64,000 nucleotides of DNA from JACRAV01 sp964571235 (GTDB lineage Bacteria > Zixibacteria > MSB-5A5 > GN15 > FEB-12), in the NCBI GenBank assembly GCA_964571235.1, contig CAZNAI010000003.1, forward strand, positions 496,001-560,000. The letters are read 5' to 3'. Position 1 is the stretch's first letter; each line of letters begins with the position of its first letter. The position numbers and the translations under genes are program-made. Shown in pieces: positions 20,139-29,569 of the stretch. Below the pieces are notes generated by a model, which worked only from the letters and a program-made list of their open reading frames with translations, had not been told where the DNA came from and ran no database searches.

Positions 20139-20812
20139 TTTAACGATGGCGCTTGGCACAACGGGAATGTGGCGATGTACACGGCCAAGGTGAGTCCGAC
20201 GGGGACATACTGGTCGTTGACACAGAAGTTTGACTACGACGGTCTGGACCGGTTGACGGCTGACAGTTGCTTTGGCGGGTATCCGTCGTACGGGATGACG
20301 AGTATTGCCTATGGTCTGAACGGGAATGTCGACTCGGTGATGAAACCCGGGATGGTGTACGATTACCAGTATTACCCACAGAGCAACCGGGTGAAACAGG
20401 TGACAAACCTGTATGCGGGGACGGACAACTTCCGGTACACGCCGTCGGGTTCGATGGGCAGTATCAAGAATCAGAGTTTGGGCGTACGGTATGATTCCGA
20501 TGAACGGATGATCCGCCGCACGAGACCTGGGGTGCTGAGTACCATTGATACTGTGAACTACTGGTATGACGAGGCCGGTCATCGGATCGGGAAGGAGTAC
20601 CGGTATCATTACACGGTGCAGTGCAATGACTCTCTACCGATTGAGATGGGGATGAGTGGCGGAGATTCTTCGTTTGGCGAGTATTCACAATACGCCGATT
20701 CAACTGGCACGGACAGCACATTCGAATCGGATTCGATTCCGGTCGGACAATCAACGATGAGTTGGCCGAGCCAGAATTGTAGCGCTGTTGCCGGGACATT
20801 GACGGGTAGTAC
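20139..20812 (+). pseudogene. Displaced Rhs core fragment (upstream half), truncated at the tRNA
   Basis: Encodes the upstream half of the Rhs core (AMYTAKVSPTGTYWSLTQKF to NYWYDEAGHRIGKEYRYH). It then diverges and ends at 'NCSAVAGTLTG', eight bases before the tRNA 3' end. It lacks a beginning and an end; the apparent frame simply runs on through the tRNA on the opposite strand. It supplies the half-core missing from the AHH cassette upstream of it, so the two pieces look like a circular permutation produced by recombination. Confidence 0.85.
20178..20651 (+). repeat. Rhs core, upstream half, copy B
   Basis: Matches 16236-16709 with about nine substitutions and no gaps. Sequence on either side of the block is much less alike, as expected if gene conversion has kept the centre uniform. 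Confidence 0.9.
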
Positions 20813-20819
20813 CGCTTTA

Positions 20820-20896
<77 letters not shown>

Positions 20897-20911
20897 GTAA
20901 TGTAGGTCGCC

Positions 20912-20940
20912 AAGTAACCACCCTCGCGACCCATTGTCAA
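20912..20940 (-). promoter_or_regulatory. Possible promoter of tRNA-fMet
   Basis: On the minus strand TTGACA (20935-20940) is followed after 17 nt by TTACTT (20912-20917), placing transcription about 10 nt before the tRNA. The -35 is perfect but the -10 is poor. Confidence 0.35.
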
Positions 20941-21125
20941 GTGCCATCTCCAAAGTACGTTCTGTGCAAAATACGCACAGACATAAGTCTATCGCGCCAA
21001 TAGCGTTCTCTCTTTCGATGTCGGCTTGGGCGGGCACATTCAGAAAGATTGAAATCTGCCGAAAATTGATGTCATAAGGACAGTAAACAACCCGGCTTTC
21101 TCCGGACGCGAAGGATAGCGAGCAT

Positions 21126-21983
21126 ATGTTCATATTTATTGGCGCCATTGTCGTACTTGGCGGTGTTTTGGGCGGATACATGATGCACGGCGGTCAGCTT
21201 CTTGCCTTAAACCAACCGTCGGAATTACTGGTCATCGGAGGCGCCGCCCTCGGGGCATTACTTATCGCGACCCCGCTCAAAGTCATCAAGAAAATCATAA
21301 CTCAGGTGGCAGGCGCATTTGGTAGCGGCATGGGCAAAAAAGACTATCAGGATCTCCTGGTTATGATGTATGAAGTCTTCAATGTCGCCCGCCGCGATGG
21401 TCTGGTCGGTCTGGAAAACCACATTGAACACCCTAAAGACAGCGAGATATTTAAGCGCTATCCAAAGTTTATGAAGGACCACCACGCAGTCGCGTTCTTC
21501 GCCGACACCATGCGGGTGATTATCTCCGGTTCGGTTCAGCCCCACGACCTCGATGAATTGATGATCAACGATCTGGAAATTCATCACGAGGATGAGTTGA
21601 AACCGTCGGCGGCGCTGTCAGCTACCGCCGATTCGCTCCCCGGTCTTGGGATTGTGGCGGCGGTGCTCGGTGTGGTGATCACGATGGCCTCGCTCAACGG
21701 TCCGCCCTCGGAAATCGGCGAAAAAGTCGCCGCGGCGCTGGTCGGAACGTTTCTCGGTATTTTGGGATGCTACGGCTTTTTCGGGCCATTGGCGGCAAAT
21801 TTGAGCGCCCGAACGCAGGACGGGCATTTGTATCTCAATTGCATTCGTCATGCCTTGTTGTCTTTCCACAAGGGAGTTGCCGGAGTGATCGCAGTCGAGT
21901 TTGCACGACGGTCGTTGCCGTCGGATGTCCGCCCGGATTTTCTGGAGCTAGAAAAAGCCTGTAACGAAGCGAAGAAACGATAA
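21126..21983 (+). CDS. motA: Flagellar-type motor stator protein MotA
   Basis: Inner-membrane stator subunit that, with MotB, forms an ion channel driving flagellar or gliding-type rotation. The 285 residues show four membrane segments: two at the N-terminus (about 2-20 and 33-52), then two after the cytoplasmic loop (about 170-195 and 202-222). The loop carries charged torque residues. The 'ADSLPGLGIVAAVLGVVITM' segment is the family signature region, with the conserved Pro. The ATG is chosen with a weak GCGAAGG upstream. motB follows after 5 nt. No other flagellar gene is in the window. Confidence 0.95.
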   Translation: MFIFIGAIVVLGGVLGGYMMHGGQLLALNQPSELLVIGGAALGALLIATPLKVIKKIITQVAGAFGSGMGKKDYQDLLVMMYEVFNVARRDGLVGLENHIEHPKDSEIFKRYPKFMKDHHAVAFFADTMRVIISGSVQPHDLDELMINDLEIHHEDELKPSAALSATADSLPGLGIVAAVLGVVITMASLNGPPSEIGEKVAAALVGTFLGILGCYGFFGPLAANLSARTQDGHLYLNCIRHALLSFHKGVAGVIAVEFARRSLPSDVRPDFLELEKACNEAKKR

Positions 21984-21988
21984 CTGCG

Positions 21989-22873
21989 ATGACCGAACCA
22001 AGTTCCGGGAATCAATCGGCCGAACAGCCGATAATCATCGTTCGCAAAAAAAGCGGGCATGGCGGCCACCACGGCGGCGCATGGAAGGTCGCGTTTGCCG
22101 ACTTCATGACCTCGATGATGGCTTTCTTTCTGGTGATGTGGTTAGTCGGCCAGAAGCAGGAAGTCAAAGAAGCGGTGGCAGGGTATTTTCGCGATCCGGG
22201 GAAATTTCAGCAGGACGGCCGCGCCGGCTCGCTCAAAGGATCAACCGGAGTGGTCAAAACCGATGCGCCACCGATGGCAGTAGTGAGTCCGCCGGCACGA
22301 AAAGAAGCGGGAGCCTCGGGCGAAGAACGTGCGGCGATGCAACTGGCCGCCCGGAGCATTCTCGATGCGTTGGAAAAGCAGGAAGAATTCCAGCGGCTGA
22401 AAAAGAACATCACCTTTCAATTTACTGCCGAGGGATTACGAATCATCTTGAACGAGTCGGAGAACTCGCCGGCCTTTTTTGAGCCGGGATCTGCCAAATT
22501 GCTTCAGAAAAGCGCGATCATCTTGATCACCATTGCCCGCGAACTGGGAAAGCTGGAAAATCATCTGGTGATGGAGGGTCACACCGACGCCGGTGCGCTC
22601 GGCGGTGACGGGTACACCAACTGGGAGCTATCGGCTGATCGGGCCAATTCGGCTCGGGCACTGATGGATGTCTCGGGATTCTATCAGGGGCAGGTGCGCC
22701 AGGTACGAGGGTTTGCCGACAGCGATCCGATGATAAAAACCGATCCGGCTGACCCGCGCAACCGACGCGTGACCATCTTGGTCCTGTACAAATCGCTTGA
22801 GAATCGCTTCGACCAGATCGAGCTGGGAGAGCAATTGCTGAGCGATTCAACGCAGGCTGACCCGCAGGGGTAA
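21989..22873 (+). CDS. motB: Flagellar-type motor stator protein MotB
   Basis: Stator subunit that anchors MotA to peptidoglycan. A single membrane helix (about 28-55) contains the proton-carrying Asp in AFADFMTSMMAFFLVMWL, followed by the plug-like region (KEAVAGYFRDPGKF). A C-terminal OmpA/MotB peptidoglycan-binding domain (about 145-275) has MEGHTDAG, ELSADRANSARALM and DPRNRRVTIL. The absence of a Ser/Thr-rich sodium-type helix suggests proton use. It is 5 nt after motA and followed by a strong terminator, so motAB is a two-gene operon. Confidence 0.95.
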   Translation: MTEPSSGNQSAEQPIIIVRKKSGHGGHHGGAWKVAFADFMTSMMAFFLVMWLVGQKQEVKEAVAGYFRDPGKFQQDGRAGSLKGSTGVVKTDAPPMAVVSPPARKEAGASGEERAAMQLAARSILDALEKQEEFQRLKKNITFQFTAEGLRIILNESENSPAFFEPGSAKLLQKSAIILITIARELGKLENHLVMEGHTDAGALGGDGYTNWELSADRANSARALMDVSGFYQGQVRQVRGFADSDPMIKTDPADPRNRRVTILVLYKSLENRFDQIELGEQLLSDSTQADPQG

Positions 22874-22926
22874 GCAACGCTGGCGTTTGAGTCGCCGCCG
22901 ACATATATTGGCTTAAAATGACGATA

Positions 22927-22954
22927 CCCCGGTGTGGTTTCACCGGGGGTTTTT
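22927..22954 (+). terminator. Rho-independent terminator after motAB
   Basis: CCCCGGTG (22927-22934) pairs with CACCGGGG (22941-22948) over a 6-nt loop, followed by GTTTTT. It separates motAB from mfd. Confidence 0.9.
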
Positions 22955-22983
22955 CGTGTTTTGGATAAGAAGAAAACGAGAAT

Positions 22984-25900
22984 ATGCTGGAAAGTACGTT
23001 GACCACAACATCTCGGCTTGCCGAGATCAGACGGCGATTCACTGAATCGGCGCCGACAACAGCACTTGTACAGTCGGTCGGGCAGAGGCCGGTCACCAAA
23101 GTATGCGGACTTTCAGGGTCGGCCGACGCTTTCGCTATCGCCACCTTGGCGCATAAGAGCGGACGGGCAATCGTTGTCATCACTGAGCAGGCCGATTCAG
23201 CACACGATCTATACGACGACCTTGCCTTTCTGCTTTCGCCGCAGAAAGTAGGACTGTTTCCGGCACGCCAGATTCTGCCGTACGATTTTCGCGCTCCCGT
23301 CGGCGAGATCATGGGGCAGAGACTTTCGACTTTATCGCGATTGCTCGACAGCGACGTGCAGGTCGTTGTCGCGCCCATACGCGCCGTGATTGAACCTACT
23401 ATTTCGTGGTCGGCGCTGGTGGATAGCCGGGTTTCAGTCGCTGTCGGAGAAGAATCAGATCTGGATGATCTGTGCGAGCGGCTGGTGCGCCTGGGTTTTC
23501 GCAGGGTTCCGCTGGTCGAAGAAGTTGGCGATTTCGCCCGGCGCGGAGGGCTGGTCGATTTGTTCACTGCCGACGCCGAGTATCCGGTGCGAATCGAGTT
23601 TTTCGGCGACCGAGTGGAATCGATTCGGCTTTTTGATGTTGCCACCCAAAGGACAATTCAGAAAGTTCCGGTTGTTCGCATCGTGCCGAAACGGGAGATT
23701 CTGGTTCCGCACGAGACACTGGAACTTCACCTTGAAAAACTCCCCGAGCACGACGCCGAGTATGTTCGCAATCGATATTTGAACGATCCGGAATTACCGG
23801 GACTGGAATGGCTGGCGGTGATGTTCGGACTGGAGCGGGGCGTGCTCTATGATTTTCTGCCGGAACAATTTGTCACGGTATATCAAAATCGCGAAAAGCT
23901 GGCAGGAGAGGCGAGCGCAATTGTTGCCGAGGCGGCGACACTCCGTTCCCGCTTAGCCGAGAAGATGAGTTCACTTCCGTTGCCGGAACAGTATTATGTC
24001 GGTTTCGACCGACTCACCGAGTCGCTCGACCGGCAACCGTTGGTTGATATCCGCCCGTTCCGCGCGGGAGATGACGAGGTTATCGATTTCGCCTGCCAGC
24101 CGCACCCAGCGCTTGGATCGCGGCTCGACCTGCTTGGAAAAACACTCAAAGAATATCAATCGGGCAGTGTCGCACATGTTATCGTAACTGACAGCGAAGG
24201 TCAATCGGCGCGTTTGTCTGAGTTAATCCGAGAGAAGATCGGCGAAGACTCGGGGCTTGAAATGGAAGTTGCCAATCTCTCCGGCGGTTTTGTCTTTCCC
24301 TTGGCCAAAGCGGCAATTCTAACCGATCACGAGATTTTCAGCCGATATCACCGTCGCGTTCGCAAGAAAAGGTTCCGCGAGGGAGTAGCGGTCTCCGATT
24401 ACGCCGCTCTGGGGTATGGCGACTTTGTCGTGCACACCGATCACGGCATTGCGAGGTATCTTGGTCTTAAAACGATTGTCGTCGACCATCGCAGTCGCGA
24501 CTGTCTGCTCTTGCAATACGCTGAAAACGACCGGTTGTATGTTCCAATTGAAGAATTCAACCGTGTAGGCAAGTACTCCGGAAAAGAGTCTGCCCCGGAC
24601 CTAACGCGGCTCGGCGGCCCGCAGTGGGATCGGCTTCGCGAAAAGACTGAAAAAGCGATTGCCGATATGGCCGAAGAATTGCTCGTGTTATACGCTCAAC
24701 GCAAGACACAAAGCGGCGAGCCGTACGGCGAGGACTCGGTCTTCATGAAACAGCTTGAGGCATCGTTTCCTTACGACGAAACGGCCGATCAGGAAAAGGC
24801 GATCAACGATGTCAAGCGCGACTTGCAATCGACCCGCCCGATGGATCGTCTGATCTGCGGCGATGTCGGCTACGGCAAAACCGAAGTAGCGGTGCGCGGA
24901 GCGTTCAAAGTTGTCGACTCTGGCAAGCAGGTCGCAGTGCTGGTTCCGACAACTATTCTCGCGCAACAGCACTACGCGACTTTTACCGAAAGAATGCGCG
25001 ACTTTCCGGTGAAAGTAGCGGTAATGTCGCGTTTCCGCACCAAAGCCGAGCAGGAAGAAACGGCCGCCGCGCTTAAAGCAGGAAGAGTCGATATTGTCAT
25101 CGGCACGCACAGATTGCTGTCACAAGACATTGTGTTTAAGGATTTGGGACTGCTGGTCATCGATGAAGAACATCGGTTTGGAGTTAAACACAAAGAGCGA
25201 TTGCGTCAACTGAAAGCAAGTGTCGACACACTCGTAATGACCGCCACGCCGATACCGCGGACTCTCCAAATGTCGTTGGTCGGTGTGCGGGATATGAGTT
25301 TGATAACCACTTCCCCCAAAGACCGCTTACCGATTATCACCGAGATAGTCGAATTTGATCCGGCGGTAATTGCAACTGCGATACTGCGCGAGGTTGACCG
25401 CGGGGGACAAGTCTTCTTCGTGCATAACCGGGTGCAGACTATCGAGGCGATGCACAAATACCTGACCAAGATCGTACCTCAGGTCGAGGTCGGCGTGGCG
25501 CACGGTCAGATGCACGAGCGGACGCTTGAGGGAGTCATGCTCGCCTTTCTGGCGCGGCGGTTCAATGTTCTTCTGTGTACCAGCATCATCGAATCGGGGC
25601 TGGATATACCGTCGGCGAACACGATCATTATTAACAGGGCCGACCGGTTCGGACTGGCGCAATTGTATCAATTGCGAGGGAGAGTTGGGCGAAGCGCGCG
25701 GCGAGCGTATGCCTATCTGCTCACTCCCACCTCGCGGGTACTGTCGGCCGACGCTCTCAAGCGTTTGCGGGCGCTGGAGGCGCATTCCGATCTTGGATCG
25801 GGATTTGCGTTGGCGATGCGCGATTTGGAGATTCGAGGGGCGGGAACAATTCTCGGTGCCAAGCAATCGGGATTTATTGAGGACATTGGATTCGATCTGT

Positions 25901-26397
25901 ACAACCGAATGCTTGAAGAGGCAATTGCCAAACTCAAGGGCGAGGAAATTCAGCGCTTACCCGATACGAAACTCGAGCTCGACTTGGAAACGCACTTGTC
26001 TGAGCAATATGTCAATGACAATCAGCACAAGGTTGATATCTATCGGCGGCTCGCCGACGCCCGCACGCTTGACGAAGTCGAGAAGATCCGCGACGAAGTT
26101 ACCGACCGGTTCGGCCGCCCGCCGCAGTCGGCCGTCAACTTGTTCGATGCGACAGCAGTGAAAATCGCCGCCGCGATCCTACGCCTGGAAAAGCTGACCT
26201 TGCGAAGCGGCAAGGCCACACTTTACTTCCCGGCGGATCGAAAGCTAACACGCACCGAGGTCGAGTCGATACGGGGGGGTACCGAAGCGCCGATGGAATT
26301 CTTGCTTCAAGGGCACCCGCGAATTGTCATAGAATTGTCACGAATTGCCGAGACCGACCGTCTTGGGCATCTTCGCGGTGTGCTAAGTAAAGTCTGA
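22984..26397 (+). CDS. mfd: Transcription-repair coupling factor Mfd
   Basis: ATP-driven DNA translocase that removes stalled RNA polymerase and recruits UvrA. At 1137 residues it is full length. A UvrB-like N-terminal part covers about 1-340. The RNA-polymerase-interacting domain (about 465-540) includes YGDFVVHTDHGIARYLG. The RecG-like motor has Walker A DVGYGKTEV (about 626-634), a DEEH box (VIDEEHRFGVKHKERLR, about 725), TATPIPRTLQM and the motif VI region LYQLRGRVGRSARRAYAYLL. A TRCF C-terminal domain ends it. The ATG is preceded by AAACGAGAAT. It stands alone after the motAB terminator. Confidence 0.98.
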   Translation: MLESTLTTTSRLAEIRRRFTESAPTTALVQSVGQRPVTKVCGLSGSADAFAIATLAHKSGRAIVVITEQADSAHDLYDDLAFLLSPQKVGLFPARQILPYDFRAPVGEIMGQRLSTLSRLLDSDVQVVVAPIRAVIEPTISWSALVDSRVSVAVGEESDLDDLCERLVRLGFRRVPLVEEVGDFARRGGLVDLFTADAEYPVRIEFFGDRVESIRLFDVATQRTIQKVPVVRIVPKREILVPHETLELHLEKLPEHDAEYVRNRYLNDPELPGLEWLAVMFGLERGVLYDFLPEQFVTVYQNREKLAGEASAIVAEAATLRSRLAEKMSSLPLPEQYYVGFDRLTESLDRQPLVDIRPFRAGDDEVIDFACQPHPALGSRLDLLGKTLKEYQSGSVAHVIVTDSEGQSARLSELIREKIGEDSGLEMEVANLSGGFVFPLAKAAILTDHEIFSRYHRRVRKKRFREGVAVSDYAALGYGDFVVHTDHGIARYLGLKTIVVDHRSRDCLLLQYAENDRLYVPIEEFNRVGKYSGKESAPDLTRLGGPQWDRLREKTEKAIADMAEELLVLYAQRKTQSGEPYGEDSVFMKQLEASFPYDETADQEKAINDVKRDLQSTRPMDRLICGDVGYGKTEVAVRGAFKVVDSGKQVAVLVPTTILAQQHYATFTERMRDFPVKVAVMSRFRTKAEQEETAAALKAGRVDIVIGTHRLLSQDIVFKDLGLLVIDEEHRFGVKHKERLRQLKASVDTLVMTATPIPRTLQMSLVGVRDMSLITTSPKDRLPIITEIVEFDPAVIATAILREVDRGGQVFFVHNRVQTIEAMHKYLTKIVPQVEVGVAHGQMHERTLEGVMLAFLARRFNVLLCTSIIESGLDIPSANTIIINRADRFGLAQLYQLRGRVGRSARRAYAYLLTPTSRVLSADALKRLRALEAHSDLGSGFALAMRDLEIRGAGTILGAKQSGFIEDIGFDLYNRMLEEAIAKLKGEEIQRLPDTKLELDLETHLSEQYVNDNQHKVDIYRRLADARTLDEVEKIRDEVTDRFGRPPQSAVNLFDATAVKIAAAILRLEKLTLRSGKATLYFPADRKLTRTEVESIRGGTEAPMEFLLQGHPRIVIELSRIAETDRLGHLRGVLSKV

Positions 26398-26419
26398 GAC
26401 CATTTTCCGGCGAAAATAC

Positions 26420-26447
26420 TTGCCATCGGCCGGTTCGGGAATATATT
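26420..26447 (+). promoter_or_regulatory. Sigma-70-type promoter of the TolB-like gene
   Basis: TTGCCA (26420-26425), 16-nt spacer, TATATT (26442-26447). Expected transcript start is near 26454, giving a 37-nt leader with GGAGG. The same TATATT hexamer is seen before ridA and the ATP synthase operon. Confidence 0.6.
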
Positions 26448-26490
26448 CGGACCACTTCAGTATAATATGCAACTCAACGATGGAGGTCCG

Positions 26491-27558
26491 ATGCGGTATC
26501 GACACATATTGGCGATCAGTTGCGTAATCTTTAGCAGTCTGATGTCTCTGGCGGCGGCTGATCCCACCAAGCCGACTGACAGTTCCACTGCCACGATTTT
26601 CGCCGGCGAGAAGCACCTGACTAATATCCGGCAGTTAACTTTCGGCGGCCAAAACGCCGAGGCGTATTTCAATCACGATGCCTCGCAAATTATTTTTCAA
26701 TCGAGTCGCGACGGTCACGATTGCGACGCAATCTACATGATGAATGCCGACGGCTCCAGCGTGCGTCTGGTTTCCAGCGGTAAGGGAGCTACAACCTGTT
26801 CGTTTATCCAGCCGGATGGAAAAGCGCTCATCTACGCATCGACACACTTGGGCGGCGAGACATGTCCACCCAAGCCGGATATGTCGCGCGGGTATGTTTG
26901 GCCGCTATATAAATCGTATGATATTTTCAAAGCCAACATTGACGGAAGCAATCCGGTTCGCTTGACCACGTCCGATGGATATGATGCCGAAGCGGTCTAC
27001 TCGTTCGACGGCAAAAAAATCCTCTTCACATCAGTTCGCACGGGGGATCTTGAGTTGTATACGATGGACCCCGACGGGAGCAATGTCGAGCAGATCACCA
27101 ATATGCCGGGCTACGATGGCGGCGCCTGGTTTTCGTGGGATGGTCAGTGGATTTGCTGGCGGGCTTCTCGCCCAACCGACACGGCGCTGGCGGAGTATCA
27201 GGCGCTACTTAAGGAAGGACTGATCCGGCCGTCGAAACTGGAAATCACCGTGATGAATCTGGCCGATAGAAAACCGATCCAATTGACCAGCAATGGCGCG
27301 GCCAACTTTGCGCCGTTTTTCCACCCCGACGGCAAGCGGGTGATTTTCTCGTCGAATGTCAACGACCCCAGGAAGCGAAACTTCGACATCTATATGGTGG
27401 ACATCGCGACCAAGAAAATCGAGCAGATCACGTTCAACGATACCTTTGATGGGTTTCCTATGTTCTCACCAGATGGCAAAAAATTGGTCTTTGCATCGAA
27501 TCGAAACGGCAAAATCCCGCACGAAACGAATATCTTCATTGCCGATTGGGTCGAATAG
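26491..27558 (+). CDS. Exported TolB-like beta-propeller (PD40 repeats)
   Basis: A 355-residue secreted or periplasmic protein: signal peptide MRYRHILAISCVIFSSLMSLAAA, then six-bladed PD40/TolB-type repeats such as 'NADGSSVRLVSS', 'DIFKANIDGSNPVRLTTSDGYD', 'ELYTMDPDGSNVEQITNM', 'FFHPDGKRVIFSSN' and 'FSPDGKKLVFASNRNG'. Such propellers bind proteins or small ligands; no catalytic motif is seen. The ATG at 26491 is chosen because GGAGG lies 5 nt upstream; an earlier in-frame ATG at 26467 overlaps the promoter region. It lacks the N-terminal domain of true TolB, so it is not called TolB. Confidence 0.85.
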   Translation: MRYRHILAISCVIFSSLMSLAAADPTKPTDSSTATIFAGEKHLTNIRQLTFGGQNAEAYFNHDASQIIFQSSRDGHDCDAIYMMNADGSSVRLVSSGKGATTCSFIQPDGKALIYASTHLGGETCPPKPDMSRGYVWPLYKSYDIFKANIDGSNPVRLTTSDGYDAEAVYSFDGKKILFTSVRTGDLELYTMDPDGSNVEQITNMPGYDGGAWFSWDGQWICWRASRPTDTALAEYQALLKEGLIRPSKLEITVMNLADRKPIQLTSNGAANFAPFFHPDGKRVIFSSNVNDPRKRNFDIYMVDIATKKIEQITFNDTFDGFPMFSPDGKKLVFASNRNGKIPHETNIFIADWVE

Positions 27559-27591
27559 CGAAGACTTGAGCAGGATCTCGAATCTCATGTG

Positions 27592-27620
27592 AAAGCCGAA
27601 CACTTCGTGTTCGGCTTTTT
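27592..27620. terminator. Bidirectional terminator between convergent genes
   Basis: GCCGAACAC (27595-27603) pairs with GTGTTCGGC (27607-27615), flanked by AAA and TTTTT. It can stop the rightward propeller gene and, read the other way, the leftward YCF48-like gene whose stop codon it touches. Confidence 0.9.
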
Positions 27621-29229
27621 ATATTCCACCATTATAGGTAATCAGGATCGTACCCAATTCACCCACAACCGCGCCGTAGCCGTTGGATGTAAACTCGCAA
27701 TTGAACAAGGTCCGGGTAGTACCAGAATTCTGTCGCCACCACGACTGGGTAGCTGGTTGATATTTTATTATTGTTCCGTTATCCCCGACCGCCCAGCCGG
27801 TGTTGGCGTCGACAAAGAAAATATCGTTCAGACTTGTGATCTCACCCGACGATTTCGTTTCCCAATTTGCACCACCGTCGGAAGTGTAGAGCATACTGCC
27901 ATTGGTTCCGACAATCCAACCGTGGAGCGGATCAATCATGTCGATGGCCCACAATGCATCCGAAACTCCGGTGACATTCTGAGGGTCCCATGTTGAGCCA
28001 TTGGTCGTATGTAAGATTGTTCCGTTGTTGCCCACTACCCACGCGAGCGTCGGCGAAAGCGCCTCGACATCGGCCAGAGAGAAATTGACTGGGACCGTTA
28101 GCTTCGACCACGTATTGCCGGAATCGATCGAGTGTGCGAGAAGTCCCTTGGGGCCGACCACCCAGCCGTTGGCGCGGTCGAAAAATTTGACACGCCAAAA
28201 TGCAACGGTATCAGGAGTCCCGAATCCTACTTTGATGCGATTCCACGTCGAACCGCCGTCTATCGTACGCATAAGCAGGCCGCTGTCTCGCGTACGGCCG
28301 ACCGCCCAACCATAGTCTGCATCGACAAAATCCACACCGCCTAATTCGGCAAAATCCACAAATGTACGAGGATCCCAGGTGACGCCGCCGTCCACTGTTT
28401 TGAGTATTACTCCCGAATGAGCGGCAGTGTTGCCGATGAACCCGGCGGCAACCGCCGTGGAATCGTCAATAATATGAACGCCCCGTAAATCGTACGAAAT
28501 CGACACGCTATTGAGCGCCCAGGCACGCGAAGTCAGGCTGATCGGAATCAGAGTTATAGGAGTAACGGCGCTGGCTGTGGTCACGACAATGGTGTCGCGA
28601 AGCGTTCCTGAAAGAAGCCCGCTATTGTCTATTCCTACTTGTATCACCCCGGGGGTGTTGCCGGTTGGATTTGTCAGTGTCAGCCAGGAGTGATTCTTTG
28701 TCGCTGTATATGAAATCCCATCGGCGCCGGTGCTCGTTACAGTGAGCGTCTGCAAGGAGGGGTCGGGGCCACCGACCAAAGTAGTAAACTGCAAGAGCGG
28801 CGGTGAGACGTCGATATCCGCCTGCACCGTTGCGGTGACATAAATTTGTTGCGGTGAATTTGCGGCGTTGTCGGACGTAATAGTAATCGTGTCATAATAG
28901 ACACCGGCCGAAAATCCGGATACATAGGCGTAGACAAAAAGCGTGTCGCCACTGACACCGGGCACGCGAATCAAGTCAAGCCAGCTCCGCAGATGACTAT
29001 GGGTGAAATGCAGAGTATCAACACCAGTGTTGGTCACAAGTACCATCTGGCGAGCTGGGTTGCCGCCACCGGCCGCGGCATAGAAACTCAAATTCTGCGC
29101 CGACAGCGCGATAATCGGTTTGCTTGGGGGAGAGACCGAGGTGCTGTTACAGGAAATCAGTCCAACTATATATAGTACGATCATCAGCGCCGGCAGACAG
29201 CGCCGCCAATTGAGCAATTGTGGCAACAT
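27619..29229 (-). CDS. Lipoprotein with BACON-like and YCF48-like propeller domains
   Basis: A 536-residue lipoprotein: lipobox LISC within 'LYIVGLISCNST' at about 20-25. Two Ig-like BACON/choice-of-anchor repeats follow (about 35-240; 'LSFYAAAGGGNPARQMVLVTNTG' and a second copy). Then comes a YCF48-type beta-propeller with the repeated 'GWAVG..G..L.T.DGG.TW' pattern, at least six times ('YGWAVGRTRDSGLLMRTIDGG', 'GWIVGTNGSMLYTSDGGANW'). YCF48/HCF136 propellers act as assembly factors in photosystem II, but in these bacteria the role is unknown. The ATG at 29229, behind GGAAGAGG, is preferred over one 17 codons upstream because it gives a normal signal sequence. Confidence 0.85.
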   Translation of the reverse strand: MLPQLLNWRRCLPALMIVLYIVGLISCNSTSVSPPSKPIIALSAQNLSFYAAAGGGNPARQMVLVTNTGVDTLHFTHSHLRSWLDLIRVPGVSGDTLFVYAYVSGFSAGVYYDTITITSDNAANSPQQIYVTATVQADIDVSPPLLQFTTLVGGPDPSLQTLTVTSTGADGISYTATKNHSWLTLTNPTGNTPGVIQVGIDNSGLLSGTLRDTIVVTTASAVTPITLIPISLTSRAWALNSVSISYDLRGVHIIDDSTAVAAGFIGNTAAHSGVILKTVDGGVTWDPRTFVDFAELGGVDFVDADYGWAVGRTRDSGLLMRTIDGGSTWNRIKVGFGTPDTVAFWRVKFFDRANGWVVGPKGLLAHSIDSGNTWSKLTVPVNFSLADVEALSPTLAWVVGNNGTILHTTNGSTWDPQNVTGVSDALWAIDMIDPLHGWIVGTNGSMLYTSDGGANWETKSSGEITSLNDIFFVDANTGWAVGDNGTIIKYQPATQSWWRQNSGTTRTLFNCEFTSNGYGAVVGELGTILITYNGGI

Positions 29230-29569
29230 CCTCTTCCTTTCGTCTCCTACAGATACGGCGAACCGCCTCCTAATGTTCAATCTGGGGCTGGGGCGATCAA
29301 GCAGTATCTGCGCCGGTGTGTGATCAATAGTTGACCACCTCTACCGGGATTGAGCTAGATTGGTTGCCAGCCGGTTGCAACATTGCAAATGCGTGTCACC
29401 GCAATTTGGTCGCCTCGAACTTAACGCGAACAACCCCGGCTCCCGCAAGTAAAAGTACTGCAATATGTTATGAAAGTCCGACTGTCCGTTGTTGGTGGGC
29501 CATCCAAACGGCATACCCTATGCTCTAACCGACTCTGCATGAATGTCCATCAGCAAGGAGTGAGACGCG
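29230..29569. other. 340-bp intergenic region, no gene seen
   Basis: Lies between divergent genes. It contains TTGCAACATTGCAA (29375-29388), two palindromic TTGCAA boxes two bases apart, a possible operator. The downstream gene has a good ribosome-binding site (AAGGAG). No convincing -35/-10 pair was found. Confidence 0.4.

Noticed and set aside
16236..20651. CRISPR array or phage-type tandem repeat
   Set aside because: The repeats are long coding Rhs-core segments, not short regularly spaced units; no cas genes are present.
22527..23645. 372-codon open frame antisense to motB and mfd
   Set aside because: Ser/Arg-rich, low-complexity translation opposite two well-supported genes; crosses the motAB terminator.
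29364..29379. TTGCCAGCCGGTTGCA, sigma-54-like
   Set aside because: The invariant -24 GG is GC here and the gene start is about 190 bp away.
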